In this document: positions 18,579-28,122 of the stretch, one piece after another
Layout: each line of letters starts with the position of its first letter
Position numbering within the stretch: position 1 is the stretch's first letter
NCBI GenBank assembly: GCA_024233135.1
Contig: JACKPZ010000002.1
Location: 62,001-126,000, forward strand
DNA: 64,000 nucleotides
Reading direction: 5' to 3'
DNA from: Akkermansiaceae bacterium
Lineage (GTDB): Bacteria; Verrucomicrobiota; Verrucomicrobiia; Verrucomicrobiales; Akkermansiaceae
The notes under the pieces: generated by a model
Told to the model about the DNA's origin: nothing
The model's input: the letters and a program-made list of their open reading frames with translations, nothing else
Database searches by the model: none
Program-made: the position numbers and the translations under genes

Positions 18579-18752
18579 TCACCCGTCCGCCAGGCCGCGG
18601 GCCCATGCCCCGCCATCCTCGAAGACGATGAGCATCGGCCGGCAGCAGACCTCACAGTCGTAGTCCACCTCGGCCGGAGTTTCCTCCGGCGGCGGGAGGG
18701 CGACTTCAAACGACTCGAAACACGTCGGACAGGTGACGCTGGCGGTTTCCAT
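18579..18752 (-). CDS. CPXCG-motif cysteine-rich small protein
   Basis: This 57-residue protein matches the Cys_rich_CPXG family: an N-terminal CPTC-F pair, an acidic middle (PEETPAEVDYD), and CEVCCRPM near the end. The four Cys should bind one zinc. The function is unknown; members are usually short stand-alone proteins. I took the ATG at 18750-18752; an upstream in-frame ATG at 18765-18767 would add MRDFR. It lies 48 bases downstream of trpB on the same strand. Confidence 0.75.
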   Translation of the reverse strand: METASVTCPTCFESFEVALPPPEETPAEVDYDCEVCCRPMLIVFEDGGAWARGLADG

Positions 18753-18800
18753 GCGGAAGTCTCGCATGGTGCGAGCCCCACGTCATCACCGGATGCGGCC

Positions 18801-20033
<1,233 letters not shown>

Positions 20034-20196
20034 GAATGCGGTGCGATGGGTTTCCCATTTCGTGCCGCCCGCAGGATTCATTCACAAGCTCCGGAACACC
20101 GGATGACAATCAATGCGCACGGATTGCAAGCCGGCGCGGGGGCTGCGTGCGAAATCCGCGCTTGCACGGGGTCACGCCCCCCGGAACGCTCGCCTC

Positions 20197-21150
20197 GTGA
20201 TTTCTCCCGGCCATGTGGTGACCTCGGTGCTGCCGGTGTACCTGCTCATCGCCGCCGGAGCCCTGGCACGGCGCTTCGGCGTGGTGCGCAAGGAACACGA
20301 GGACGGCATCATGCGTGTCGTGTACACGGTGATGCTGCCGGCGTTCATCCTCGACAAGATCCTCGGCAGCGAGGTGCTGCGGAACGGCTCGGCGGTCCTC
20401 AGCGCCTTCGGGCTCGGATTTTTTCTCATCCTCACCTGCACGGCGATCGGTGCGCTGGTGGGCCGCCTGATCGGTCTCGAACGCGGCACCGGCATGCGCA
20501 CCTTCGCGCTCAGCGCGGGCGCGCAGAATTTCGGGTTCACCGCGGCGCCGGTGGTCGAAATCCTGTGGACGCAAGGTGCTCTGGCGATGCTCTTCATCCA
20601 CAACATCGGAGTCGAACTCGCGATGTGGTCGGCCGGCGTGATGATCATGAGCGGCGAACGCGGGCTGCATTGGCGCAAGATGCTCACCGGCCCGGTGGTC
20701 GCCGTGCTCTTCGGATTGGTGCTGGTGGCTCTCGGCCTGGACGACAAGATCGAAGGACCGGCACGGCGGGCGCTCTCGATGATCGGCATCGGCGGGTTTC
20801 CACTAGGGGTGTTCATCACCGGGTGTTTGATCATGGACCTGATCGCCGCGGAGAAACCGTCGTGGCGGATCGGCATTGGCGCGACGCTTGTGCGGATGCT
20901 GCTGGCCCCGGCCGTGTTCTTGTGCGCGGCGAAGTTCCTGCCGATCGCGACGGAGCTGCGGCAGGTGCTCATCGTCCAGGCGGCGATGCCGGCAGGGATG
21001 ACGCCGATCATCCTCGCGCGACTGTATGGCGGCCGGCCGGCGGTGGCGGTGCAGATCGTGGTCCTCACGACCGCGTTGAGCCTGGTGACGCTGCCTTGGA
21101 TCATCTCGATCGGCTGCCAATGGACCGGCATGAAACCCTTGTTGCCTTGA
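20197..21150 (+). CDS. AEC family transporter (auxin efflux carrier-like)
   Basis: The 317-residue integral membrane protein has about ten hydrophobic segments, beginning at SVLPVYLLIAAGAL. It has the typical AEC arrangement of an N-terminal five-helix bundle (VVYTVMLPAF near residue 40), a short loop, and a C-terminal bundle (QAAMPAGMTPIILARLYG). The AEC members known in bacteria export or import organic anions such as malate; the substrate here is unknown. The start is GTG at 20197. It is divergent from trpB with 163 bases between them. Confidence 0.85.
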   Translation: MISPGHVVTSVLPVYLLIAAGALARRFGVVRKEHEDGIMRVVYTVMLPAFILDKILGSEVLRNGSAVLSAFGLGFFLILTCTAIGALVGRLIGLERGTGMRTFALSAGAQNFGFTAAPVVEILWTQGALAMLFIHNIGVELAMWSAGVMIMSGERGLHWRKMLTGPVVAVLFGLVLVALGLDDKIEGPARRALSMIGIGGFPLGVFITGCLIMDLIAAEKPSWRIGIGATLVRMLLAPAVFLCAAKFLPIATELRQVLIVQAAMPAGMTPIILARLYGGRPAVAVQIVVLTTALSLVTLPWIISIGCQWTGMKPLLP

Positions 21151-21177
21151 GCGCTTCGTTTCCGTTCACTTCGTGTC

Positions 21178-22200
21178 GTGAAAGCCATTGGTGCCGCCCG
21201 ATTCCTTCCCGTCGAAGACCCATCGTTTCTCGTCGAATTCGACGCACCGATGCCGGAGCCGGGACCGCTTGACCTGCTGGTGGAACTGCGCGCCGTGGCG
21301 GTGAACCCGGTGGACACCAAGGTCCGCGCCATGCTCGGCGAGGGCCCTCACGATCCACCGCGCATCCTCGGTTGGGACGCCGCCGGCGTGGTGGTGGCTG
21401 CGGGAAAGGACGTCCGGGATTTCAAGAAAGGTGATGAGGTCTGGTATGCCGGAGACCTCACGCGCGCCGGGTGCAACGCGGAATACCAGTGCGTCGACTC
21501 GCGCCTTGTTTCGCGCAAACCCACGGGCTGGTCGTTTGAAGATGCGGCGGCGGTCCCGCTGGTGGCGTTGACGGCATGGGAGCTGATGTTCGAGCGGATG
21601 GGAATCGATCCTGGTGGTGCGAACTCCGGCGACGCGCTGCTGGTGATCAATGGCGCCGGCGGAGTCGGCTCGGCCCTGATCCCACTGGCGAAATCCGCGG
21701 GACTGCGGGTGGTGGCGACGGCATCCCGCCCGGAAACCATCGACTGGTGCCGCTCGCTCGGTGCGGACGAGGTGATCAACCATCGCGAATTGCTGCGCCC
21801 GCAGGCAGAAGCTCTCGGAATCTCGGTGTTTCCGTGGATCGCGAATCTCTACAGCACCGACCAATACTGGGAGCAAACCGGCGACCTGCTGGCGCCACTC
21901 GGTGCCCTCGGTCTGATCGTGGAACCCCGCGAGAAGCTGCACGCGGGCGATCCGCTGAAGATGAAATGCGCGCGGATCGCATGGGAATTCATGGCGGCGA
22001 AGGCGAAGTTCCAAACCGCGGACATGGCATCACAGGGCGCGATTCTTGCGGAGATCGCCGGGCGTTGTGAAGACGGCCGGTTCCCGCGTCTCGCAACCCG
22101 CATGTTCGACGGCCTCACGGTCGAGAATCTCCGCCAGTGCCATCGTGCGATGGAACATGGCGAAGCCCGCGGCAAGTGGGTGCTGACCGTTTCCCCCTGA
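21178..22200 (+). CDS. MDR-superfamily zinc-type alcohol dehydrogenase-like reductase
   Basis: The 340-residue NAD(P)H oxidoreductase has a GroES-like N-terminal half (NPVDTKVR, ILGWDAAGVVVAAG) and a Rossmann half with the nucleotide site INGAGGVGSALIPLAK (about 157-171). The Cys/His zinc ligands of true alcohol dehydrogenases are absent, so it groups with quinone oxidoreductase-like members (the TIGR02817 type). The reaction is likely reduction of an enone or quinone; the substrate is not known. The start is GTG, 27 bases after the transporter, and it probably begins an operon running to birA. Confidence 0.88.
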   Translation: MKAIGAARFLPVEDPSFLVEFDAPMPEPGPLDLLVELRAVAVNPVDTKVRAMLGEGPHDPPRILGWDAAGVVVAAGKDVRDFKKGDEVWYAGDLTRAGCNAEYQCVDSRLVSRKPTGWSFEDAAAVPLVALTAWELMFERMGIDPGGANSGDALLVINGAGGVGSALIPLAKSAGLRVVATASRPETIDWCRSLGADEVINHRELLRPQAEALGISVFPWIANLYSTDQYWEQTGDLLAPLGALGLIVEPREKLHAGDPLKMKCARIAWEFMAAKAKFQTADMASQGAILAEIAGRCEDGRFPRLATRMFDGLTVENLRQCHRAMEHGEARGKWVLTVSP

Positions 22201-22221
22201 ACCAACGAACCTGCGTTTTCC

Positions 22222-22641
22222 ATGGCCGCCCATTGCGAATCCTTCTCCGTCCGAACCCACGGCAAAGGGACCATCGAAATCACCCGTGATGTCGCGGAGA
22301 TCGTGCGTCAATCCGGCATCCGCTGCGGTCAGGTCACCGTTTTCGTCCGCCATACCAGCGCCAGCCTGGTGATCATGGAAAACGCAGATCCGAGCGCGCG
22401 CCGGGACCTCGAACGCTTCTTCGAGCAACTCGTTCCGGAGGACACGCCGTGGTTCATCCACACCTCCGAAGGCCCCGACGACATGCCGAGCCACATCCGC
22501 ATGGCGCTCACCCGCACCAGCGAGGTGATCCCGGTGCTGGACGGACGGATGACGCTCGGCACCTGGCAGGGAATCTTTCTTTTCGAACACCGCCGCGCTC
22601 CCCACCACCGCGAGATCGTCGTGAGCGTGGTGGGAGGTTGA
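22222..22641 (+). CDS. yjbQ: YjbQ family protein (UPF0047)
   Basis: The 139-residue product is a clear YjbQ protein: HTSASLVIMENADPS, EDTPWFIHTSEGPDDMPSHIR, LGTWQGIFLFEHR and the final EIVVSVVG strand. The conserved His and Glu/Asp residues form the family's metal-like site. E. coli YjbQ has weak thiamine-phosphate synthase activity in vitro; the true role is unsettled. It sits 21 bases after the MDR gene and 15 bases before nadC. Confidence 0.93.
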   Translation: MAAHCESFSVRTHGKGTIEITRDVAEIVRQSGIRCGQVTVFVRHTSASLVIMENADPSARRDLERFFEQLVPEDTPWFIHTSEGPDDMPSHIRMALTRTSEVIPVLDGRMTLGTWQGIFLFEHRRAPHHREIVVSVVGG

Positions 22642-22656
22642 ACCGCGACCCATCCC

Positions 22657-23514
22657 ATGAACGACCACACGGAACTCCTGATCAACGCCGCCCTGAACGA
22701 GGACATCGGTCCTGGCGATGTCACGTCGCAGTATTTCATCCCGGACGACCGGACCGCCCGCGCCTTCATCGCCGCGCGGCAGGACGGCGTGATCTCCGGA
22801 GTCACGCTCGCGGCGCGGGTGTTTCAGACGGTCGATCCCTCGCTCGATGTTGAAGTGCTGATCCATGACGGCAGCCACGTCGGACGTGGCGCGCTGTTGA
22901 TCCGCGTCGAAGGCAAGGCCCGGTCGATCCTCACCGCCGAGCGGACGGCACTCAATTTCGCCCAGCGTCTCAGCGGCGTGGCCACACTGACGGCCCGCTA
23001 TGTCGATGCGGTGAAGGGCACCGGCGCGCGCATCCTCGACACACGCAAGACCACACCCGGATACCGGCTGTTGGAAAAACAGGCCGTCGTCCACGGCGGC
23101 GGGGTCAACCATCGCATCGGCCTCTACGATCGTGCGATGGTGAAGGACAACCACCTCGTTTCCGAGGGAGGGATCGCCGAATTGAAACGTGCGATCCATC
23201 GCCTCGCCGATCAACATCCCGAGGTCGAGGTGGAGCTTGAGGCCGACAACCTCCGGCAAGTGGAGACTTTCCTCGGAATCGATGGCGTCGATCACATCCT
23301 GCTCGATAACATGAACCTCGGCGAACTGCGCTCTGCGGTGGAGCTCCGGGGCAATTCGACCCGACCGATCCTTGAGGCGAGTGGCGGAGTGACCCTCGAA
23401 ACCGTCCGCGGCATCGCGGAGACCGGCGTCGATTTCATCTCCGTGGGCGCGCTCACGCACTCGGCCCCGGCGCTCGACCTCGGCATGGACTTCTCTCCTC
23501 TCGACGGGGAATGA
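22657..23514 (+). CDS. nadC: Nicotinate-nucleotide pyrophosphorylase (carboxylating)
   Basis: NadC (quinolinate phosphoribosyltransferase) converts quinolinate and PRPP to nicotinate mononucleotide in de novo NAD synthesis. The 285-residue sequence shows the early N-E-D-I-G-x-G-D-V-T-S motif, ERTALNFAQRLSGVAT, DTRKTTPGYR-LEK-AV-HGGG-NHR-L-D-KDNH, and a C-terminal LEASGGVTL block, all diagnostic. Its stop overlaps the birA start (ATGA), so coupling is likely. No nadA or nadB is present in the window. Confidence 0.97.
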   Translation: MNDHTELLINAALNEDIGPGDVTSQYFIPDDRTARAFIAARQDGVISGVTLAARVFQTVDPSLDVEVLIHDGSHVGRGALLIRVEGKARSILTAERTALNFAQRLSGVATLTARYVDAVKGTGARILDTRKTTPGYRLLEKQAVVHGGGVNHRIGLYDRAMVKDNHLVSEGGIAELKRAIHRLADQHPEVEVELEADNLRQVETFLGIDGVDHILLDNMNLGELRSAVELRGNSTRPILEASGGVTLETVRGIAETGVDFISVGALTHSAPALDLGMDFSPLDGE

Positions 23515-24269
23515 ACACCGGGTTGGAAAGCATTGGCGAGCGCCTCCCGGACCCATTCCGGCTGCTTGTCCGCGAATCATCCGGATCCACCAACGACGAC
23601 CTCCGCGAGCTCGCCACGGCGGGCGCGCCGGATGGACAGATCCTGCTGGCCCACCGCCAGACCGCCGGCCGCGGCCGGCGCGGAGCCGCATGGCACGTGC
23701 GCCCCGGGGAATCCCTCGCTTTCTCGATCCTTGTCCGCCCCCCTGAGCCTCCGGCACTGTGGCCCCGCCTCGCGCTGGCCGCCGGCCTCGCCGTCGCCGA
23801 GGCGATCGGTTCCTTCGGCATCCAGGCCGGCATCAAATGGCCGAATGACATATGGATCGCCGGTCTCAAGGTGGCGGGCATCCTCGTCGAAGGCGGCCCG
23901 GGCTTCGCCATCATCGGCATCGGCATCAACGTCAACACCACCACATTTCCCGAAGAAATCGCGAGCATCGCCACTTCGCTCCGCATTCAAGGCGGCAGGG
24001 AGTTCCCTCCGGATGACGTTCTCGCCGCGGTCATCGGCCGCTTCGCCCGCCGACGCCTCCAAATCGACGCCGAATTTCCCGAACTCGTCTCGCAGATCCA
24101 AAGCCGCTGCGTTCTGACAGGGGAAACCGTGACGCTCCAGACCAGTTCGGGCACGAAACGAGGGGAAGTCGAAGGCATCGGCGGCGGGGGGGAGCTGCTG
24201 CTCCGGACCGGATCGGACCTCGAACGCATCATCCAGGCCGACGAGGTGCGCATCCAGCACTCCGCCTAA
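23511..24269 (+). CDS. birA: Biotin--[acetyl-CoA-carboxylase] ligase
   Basis: The 252-residue enzyme attaches biotin to carrier proteins through biotinyl-AMP. It has S-T-N-D-D (biotin pocket start), the adenylate loop GRGRRGAAWH, the central IKWPNDIWI block, KVAGILVEGG and GIGINVN. There is no N-terminal helix-turn-helix, so this is the monofunctional (group I) form that cannot act as a repressor. It overlaps nadC by 4 bases. A bioF-like gene lies 14 kb away in the same window. Confidence 0.96.
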   Translation: MNTGLESIGERLPDPFRLLVRESSGSTNDDLRELATAGAPDGQILLAHRQTAGRGRRGAAWHVRPGESLAFSILVRPPEPPALWPRLALAAGLAVAEAIGSFGIQAGIKWPNDIWIAGLKVAGILVEGGPGFAIIGIGINVNTTTFPEEIASIATSLRIQGGREFPPDDVLAAVIGRFARRRLQIDAEFPELVSQIQSRCVLTGETVTLQTSSGTKRGEVEGIGGGGELLLRTGSDLERIIQADEVRIQHSA

Positions 24270-24331
24270 CACAAATGGACGCGTCTTTCACCGGCGCTAG
24301 GATTCCAACTCCAACCGCCCCTCCCGATGCC

Positions 24332-24775
24332 ATGCCTTCCGCATCCACCGTCTTCCGCTCGATCTGCTTCATCCCATGCCTCGCCCTCCTGTCCTGCGCG
24401 ATGGATCCAAACGAAAAAGAAGCAACCGACGAGTCCGCAACGACCGCCCCGCAGCTCATCGGACGGGTCGCATCCGTGCCCTCGGAGGGCGGATTCGTGC
24501 TGATTCAAAAATTCGGCGCCACCAAACTCCCGAGCGGCACGGTTCTCACCTCCCGAGGCGAGGAGGATCGCAACGCCAACCTGCTCGTGACCGGCGAATC
24601 CCTCGGTCAATTCACCGCTGCTGATATTCGATCCGGTCAAGTTCGAACGGGAGATGGCGTATATTCGCATCATATCCCCAATCCCGAAACCGCCACCAGT
24701 TCCGCCGATTTGGCGTCAGAAAGCACTGACAGTGAATTGAATACAAAAACTGGAAACGTTCAAAAAAATAATTAA
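24332..24775 (+). CDS. Lipoprotein of unknown function
   Basis: The 147-residue protein has a lipoprotein signal (LALLSC, Cys near residue 22), an acidic linker and a small beta-rich domain (about 40-100, LIGRVASVPSEGGFVLIQ). The tail is hydrophilic and rich in S, T and N. The 3' half and the following gap are markedly richer in A/T than the neighbours. The ATG at 24332 places the signal correctly; a TAGGAT box lies 28 bases upstream (24298-24303). No family is recognised. Confidence 0.5.
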   Translation: MPSASTVFRSICFIPCLALLSCAMDPNEKEATDESATTAPQLIGRVASVPSEGGFVLIQKFGATKLPSGTVLTSRGEEDRNANLLVTGESLGQFTAADIRSGQVRTGDGVYSHHIPNPETATSSADLASESTDSELNTKTGNVQKNN

Positions 24776-24933
24776 CTTTTCACGAATTCTTTTCTTCCAA
24801 AATGTCTTCTAATCGCTTACTTTCAAACCGTCCCAACCAGCACGGCCAACGTCCATAAAATTCTTCAATTTTAGGGTTGATAACTATCCGGTGTTCCGGG
24901 TAACTTCTCTTCCGCAATGGCTGTGCCCCCTTA

Positions 24934-24949
24934 CATGTCCCGAAACATG
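24934..24949. promoter_or_regulatory. Inverted repeat upstream of the marR-like gene
   Basis: CATGT and ACATG arms (24934-24938 and 24945-24949) are separated by 6 bases, 20 bases before the start of a MarR-type regulator, a position expected for autoregulation. The surrounding 193 bases are A/T-rich (24776-24968), and a TTGATA-like -35 occurs in them. Confidence 0.35.
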
Positions 24950-24968
24950 AACACTACAACCAGCCATA

Positions 24969-25424
24969 ATGAAAACCATGAACGCCTCGGGCGCTTCGGT
25001 GAAGGCCGATGCGGACCGTCTTGCTGACTTCGTCCTGTTTACCCAGCGAAGCTGCATCCTCAACCTGTCCACGGAGCTCAACAAAGGAAACATCTCCTTC
25101 CCCCAGTTCTTCCTGCTGACCTACCTTTCGAGCGAGGAGTATCTGACGATGTCGGATATCGCGAAAAAGATGGGGCACTCGACTGCTGCGGCCACCGGTC
25201 TCGTCGACCGATTGGAGAAGTTGTCCTACGTCGAGCGCGTGCATGCGGCTGAAGATCGTCGGAAGATCATGGTGCGCATCACCGCCAAAGGCACCGAGCT
25301 TGTCTCGAAGATGCGCGCCGAGATCGCGACCGACCTGGCCGGCATCCTTGCCAGCTTGGACGAGGATCAGGCCGAAGCGGTTGAGCACACGAAGCGCGCC
25401 ATCGGCGGCCGAGCGCTCTCCTGA
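24969..25424 (+). CDS. MarR family transcriptional regulator
   Basis: The 151-residue protein is a winged helix-turn-helix regulator. It shows an N-terminal dimer helix, then FPQFFLLTYLSSEEYLTMSDIAKKMGHSTAAATGLVDRLEKL (HTH about 45-90, recognition helix STAAATGLVDRL), and a wing with A-E-D-R-R-K-I-M-V-R-I-T. The D-R-R wing motif is typical of MarR. Ligand and targets are unknown; a CATGT-N6-ACATG repeat lies just upstream. A strong hairpin follows. An alternative ATG is at 24978. Confidence 0.9.
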   Translation: MKTMNASGASVKADADRLADFVLFTQRSCILNLSTELNKGNISFPQFFLLTYLSSEEYLTMSDIAKKMGHSTAAATGLVDRLEKLSYVERVHAAEDRRKIMVRITAKGTELVSKMRAEIATDLAGILASLDEDQAEAVEHTKRAIGGRALS

Positions 25425-25476
25425 CACCTTTCGCTGCCGGAGGCCCTAACCGCCCCCCCGTCCGGCGAATCCTCAC

Positions 25477-25508
25477 CGCCCCCGTCACCACCCTTGGTGA
25501 CGGGGGCG
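25477..25508 (+). terminator. Strong hairpin after the marR-like gene
   Basis: CGCCCCCGTCACC (25477-25489) and GGTGACGGGGGCG (25496-25508) form a perfect 13-bp stem with the loop ACCCTT. It has no T run, so it may act as an mRNA 3' end or with Rho rather than as a classical intrinsic terminator. Confidence 0.6.
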
Positions 25509-25537
25509 TCCCCTGTACGGGCTGGGCGGTTTGCTGC

Positions 25538-25567
25538 TTGGCGGGAACCGAGCGGGTTTCCTAGCGT
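25538..25567 (+). promoter_or_regulatory. yfiH promoter with near-leaderless spacing
   Basis: TTGGCG (25538-25543) and TAGCGT (25562-25567) are 18 bases apart. Only 9 bases separate the -10 box from the yfiH ATG, so the transcript would start almost at the start codon. Confidence 0.45.
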
Positions 25568-25576
25568 TCCGGGGTC

Positions 25577-26251
25577 ATGGACAACCACACGTTTCTCGAC
25601 CCGCTCCGGAATCTGCCCGGGATTCGTGCCGCGTGGGTGGAGCGGATCGGCGGACTGCCGATCGAGGGCGGAAGGGACGAGGCGATGTGCCTCCTGCGAC
25701 CACATCACGAACGGGCGGTGGCGACATTCGCTGACGGCGCGGCGTGGTGGCGGGCGGAACAGGTGCACGGAAACTCCGTGGCCGTGGTGCCGGGCGCGCC
25801 AACCCACGACGCGGCCGATGGACTGCCGGTGGTTCCGGGTGTGGACGGACTGGTGACGGCCACCCCCGGCGTGGTGCTATCCATCTACGTTGCGGATTGC
25901 GGGCCAATCTGGCTGGCGGATCCACGTCGCCGTGCGATCGGCTTGTTGCACTCGGGAAAAAAGGGAACCGAAACGAACATTCTTGGCGAAGGACTGCGGG
26001 TGATGGCCGAGCGGTTCGGATCGCTGCCCGGGGATGTGGTCGCCGTGCTCGGCCCGTGCATCCGCCCACCGGACTATGAAGTGGATTTCGCCAAGACGAT
26101 CGCGGAACAAGCGAAGGCGGCGGGCGTCGGGAGTTTTTCCGATTGCGGATGCAACACCGCCTCGGATCTGGAACGCTTCTATAGTTACCGCAAGGAACAC
26201 GGGACCACCGGCCGGATGATGGCCCTGCTCACCCTCGACACCCCGCCATGA
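25577..26251 (+). CDS. Laccase-domain (YfiH/PgeF-type) purine nucleoside phosphorylase
   Basis: The 224-residue protein belongs to the multicopper polyphenol oxidase-like DUF152 family, whose members have purine nucleoside phosphorylase and related activities and bind zinc. The three metal-site motifs are present: QVHG (His64), ADCGP (Cys107) and LLHSGKKG (His124, usually HAGWRG). The GPCI block and the C-terminal DLERFYSYRK-HGTTGRM also match. The HSGKKG variant is worth noting because W-R-G is normally conserved. Its stop overlaps the ispE start as ATGA. Confidence 0.88.
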   Translation: MDNHTFLDPLRNLPGIRAAWVERIGGLPIEGGRDEAMCLLRPHHERAVATFADGAAWWRAEQVHGNSVAVVPGAPTHDAADGLPVVPGVDGLVTATPGVVLSIYVADCGPIWLADPRRRAIGLLHSGKKGTETNILGEGLRVMAERFGSLPGDVVAVLGPCIRPPDYEVDFAKTIAEQAKAAGVGSFSDCGCNTASDLERFYSYRKEHGTTGRMMALLTLDTPP

Positions 26252-27087
26252 GCCGCCTCGAAACCAGCGCGCCCGCCAAGATCAACCTGTCGCTCCGCGT
26301 CCTCGGAAAACGGGACGACGGGTTTCACGAACTCGACACCTGGATGGTCACCCTGCCCGGCCTGGCGGATCGACTGACCTTGGAAGATGCGGATTGTTTC
26401 TCGTTCACCTGCGATGACCCGGCGCTGCCGACCGGTGAGGGAAACCTCGTCGTGAAGGCGCTGCGTGCTTTCGAGTCGGCGGCCGGGATTTCATGGAACG
26501 GCCGGATCCATCTGGAAAAGCGGATTCCGCACGGAGCCGGCCTCGGTGGCGGCAGCAGCGATGCGGCTGCGTTGCTCATGGCCCTCAACGATTTGGCGGA
26601 ATCCCCCCTGCCCCACGACCGGTTGGTGGAAACCGCGGCGTCGATCGGGTCGGACATTCCGTTTTTCCTCGGCGGAGGTTCCACCCGCTGCCGCGGACGC
26701 GGCGAGGTTCTCGAAGACGCTCCGGCGGCTCCCGGGTGGCGGCTCCTCCTGCTCAAGCCCTCCTTTGCGGTCGCGACCCCGGATGCCTACGGGCGCTGGG
26801 CATCGGCCTCGCCGTTGCCCGGGATTTCACATGGGCCGCAAACGCACGACGGAGTGGAGCTGGTCAACGACCTCGAAGTCCCCGTGTTCGGAAAACATCG
26901 TTTCCTTGCGGAGTTGAAACAGTGGCTTCTCGACCGATCGGAGGTTTCCGCCGCTTTGATGTGCGGATCCGGATCCACGGTCTTCGCAGTGCTTCGAGAT
27001 GGCACGGACGGCGAACATCTCGCACGCTGCGCGCGGCAGGAGCTCGATCCGGGACTTTGGCACTGGTGCGGAGCGATCCGCCCGTGA
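26248..27087 (+). CDS. ispE: 4-diphosphocytidyl-2-C-methyl-D-erythritol kinase
   Basis: IspE phosphorylates CDP-ME in the MEP route to isoprenoids. The 279-residue GHMP kinase has the family start S-A-P-A-K-I-N-L-S-L, the ATP loop P-H-G-A-G-L-G-G-G-S-S-D-A-A (about 92-105), and the C-terminal C-G-S-G-S-T-V-F-A. It overlaps yfiH by 4 bases. The C-terminal region is otherwise less conserved, as is normal for IspE. Confidence 0.95.
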   Translation: MSRLETSAPAKINLSLRVLGKRDDGFHELDTWMVTLPGLADRLTLEDADCFSFTCDDPALPTGEGNLVVKALRAFESAAGISWNGRIHLEKRIPHGAGLGGGSSDAAALLMALNDLAESPLPHDRLVETAASIGSDIPFFLGGGSTRCRGRGEVLEDAPAAPGWRLLLLKPSFAVATPDAYGRWASASPLPGISHGPQTHDGVELVNDLEVPVFGKHRFLAELKQWLLDRSEVSAALMCGSGSTVFAVLRDGTDGEHLARCARQELDPGLWHWCGAIRP

Positions 27088-27170
27088 GCGTGGCTCCGCA
27101 TCCACCGATGCCTTGGTTTCCCGGGCAGGGGAAACTTGCCGGAAACACCGCGGCATGTTGCGATGGGCGC

Positions 27171-28016
27171 ATGGTTTCCAAGATCCATCTTCTCGCGGCT
27201 GCGACGCTCCTTCTCTGCCATTGTTCGGGCGGCTACGGCAGCATGCCCCTCCACAAGGCGCCCAAGATCGTGAACGTTTCGAGCTGGGATCCGAAGGAAC
27301 GGCAACGGAGCGGAAGCGGATTTTCCGAGAACGACGTATCGTCACTCGCCGCCAACGGTGCCAGCGGACTGATCGCCCGCGCCGGCAAGGGTGGCGCCGC
27401 GGACTCGAAATGCGGGGCATTCCTGAGCGCCGCGAAGCGATCGGGCCTGCGGCTCGGCACCTACTATTTCGTCACCAAAGGCGGTAACCCGGAGCGGCAG
27501 GCGGACCAGTATGTCTCACTGGTGCGCACGCACGCCGGCCAACGCGGCTTGAGCGGAGAACCCATCCTGTTGGTCGGCGACTTTGACACCCGTGCGAAAG
27601 CGGCAGACATGCTGCGTTTCCTCGATCGCGTCGAGCATCTCACTGGTGTGAAACCCGTGATTTACCTGGAGAACAGCTCGCAGATGCGCACGACGATGAT
27701 GTCTGCCTCCGCCGGTGAGAAGCAGCGGCTGAAACGCCATCCGTATTGGATCGCACTCTATTCTCCCGACAACGGGTTCCAAACTCCCAAGGACCTGATG
27801 AAAGCGCACGGCGTGTGGAGCAAGTGGGCGATATGGCAATATGGAGGCGTCGAGTGGCGCCGCGGCCGTTCGCAACCGCTCGTCTACCACCACGGCGGCT
27901 GGCGGGCGCCCCGTTATTTCGGGACGATGGACCGGCCGCTCGAACACAACGCGTTCAACGGCAGCGAGAACGAGCTCGCGGATTTCTGGGCCAGGCATTC
28001 GTGGATCGTGCCCTGA
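27171..28016 (+). CDS. Lipoprotein with GH25-like (lysozyme) fold
   Basis: The 281-residue protein has a lipoprotein signal ending at LLLCHCSG. The body resembles GH25 muramidase-type TIM barrels: VNVSSWD near the start, G-L-I-A-R-A-G-K-G-G, a central GTYYFVTKGGNPERQADQYV, PVIYLENSS, and W-A-I-W-Q-Y-G near the end. GH25 normally has a catalytic D-x-E pair (D-V-E in the fourth strand). Here the corresponding strand is L-V-G-D-F-D-T-R, so the acid may be missing and activity is uncertain. It starts 83 bases after ispE. Confidence 0.6.
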   Translation: MVSKIHLLAAATLLLCHCSGGYGSMPLHKAPKIVNVSSWDPKERQRSGSGFSENDVSSLAANGASGLIARAGKGGAADSKCGAFLSAAKRSGLRLGTYYFVTKGGNPERQADQYVSLVRTHAGQRGLSGEPILLVGDFDTRAKAADMLRFLDRVEHLTGVKPVIYLENSSQMRTTMMSASAGEKQRLKRHPYWIALYSPDNGFQTPKDLMKAHGVWSKWAIWQYGGVEWRRGRSQPLVYHHGGWRAPRYFGTMDRPLEHNAFNGSENELADFWARHSWIVP

Positions 28017-28058
28017 AACCGCCGCCCCTGAAGGCCCGGGAGTTTCCACAGACCTCGT

Positions 28059-28088
28059 TTGACAAGCGCCGGAGGAATCCCCTAGCTT
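28059..28088 (+). promoter_or_regulatory. Promoter of tig-clpP-clpX
   Basis: TTGACA (28059-28064) and TAGCTT (28083-28088) are 18 bases apart and end 34 bases before the tig ATG. The same TTGnCAAGCGnCGGAGGA spacing block recurs upstream of the HAD phosphatase gene. Confidence 0.6.
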
Positions 28089-28122
28089 CCCGCCCCCGAC
28101 CGGGAAGTCGGACCCACCGAAC

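Noticed and set aside
23577..24272. Minus-strand frame opposite birA
   Set aside because: Antisense to a clear birA gene; no domain or start context.
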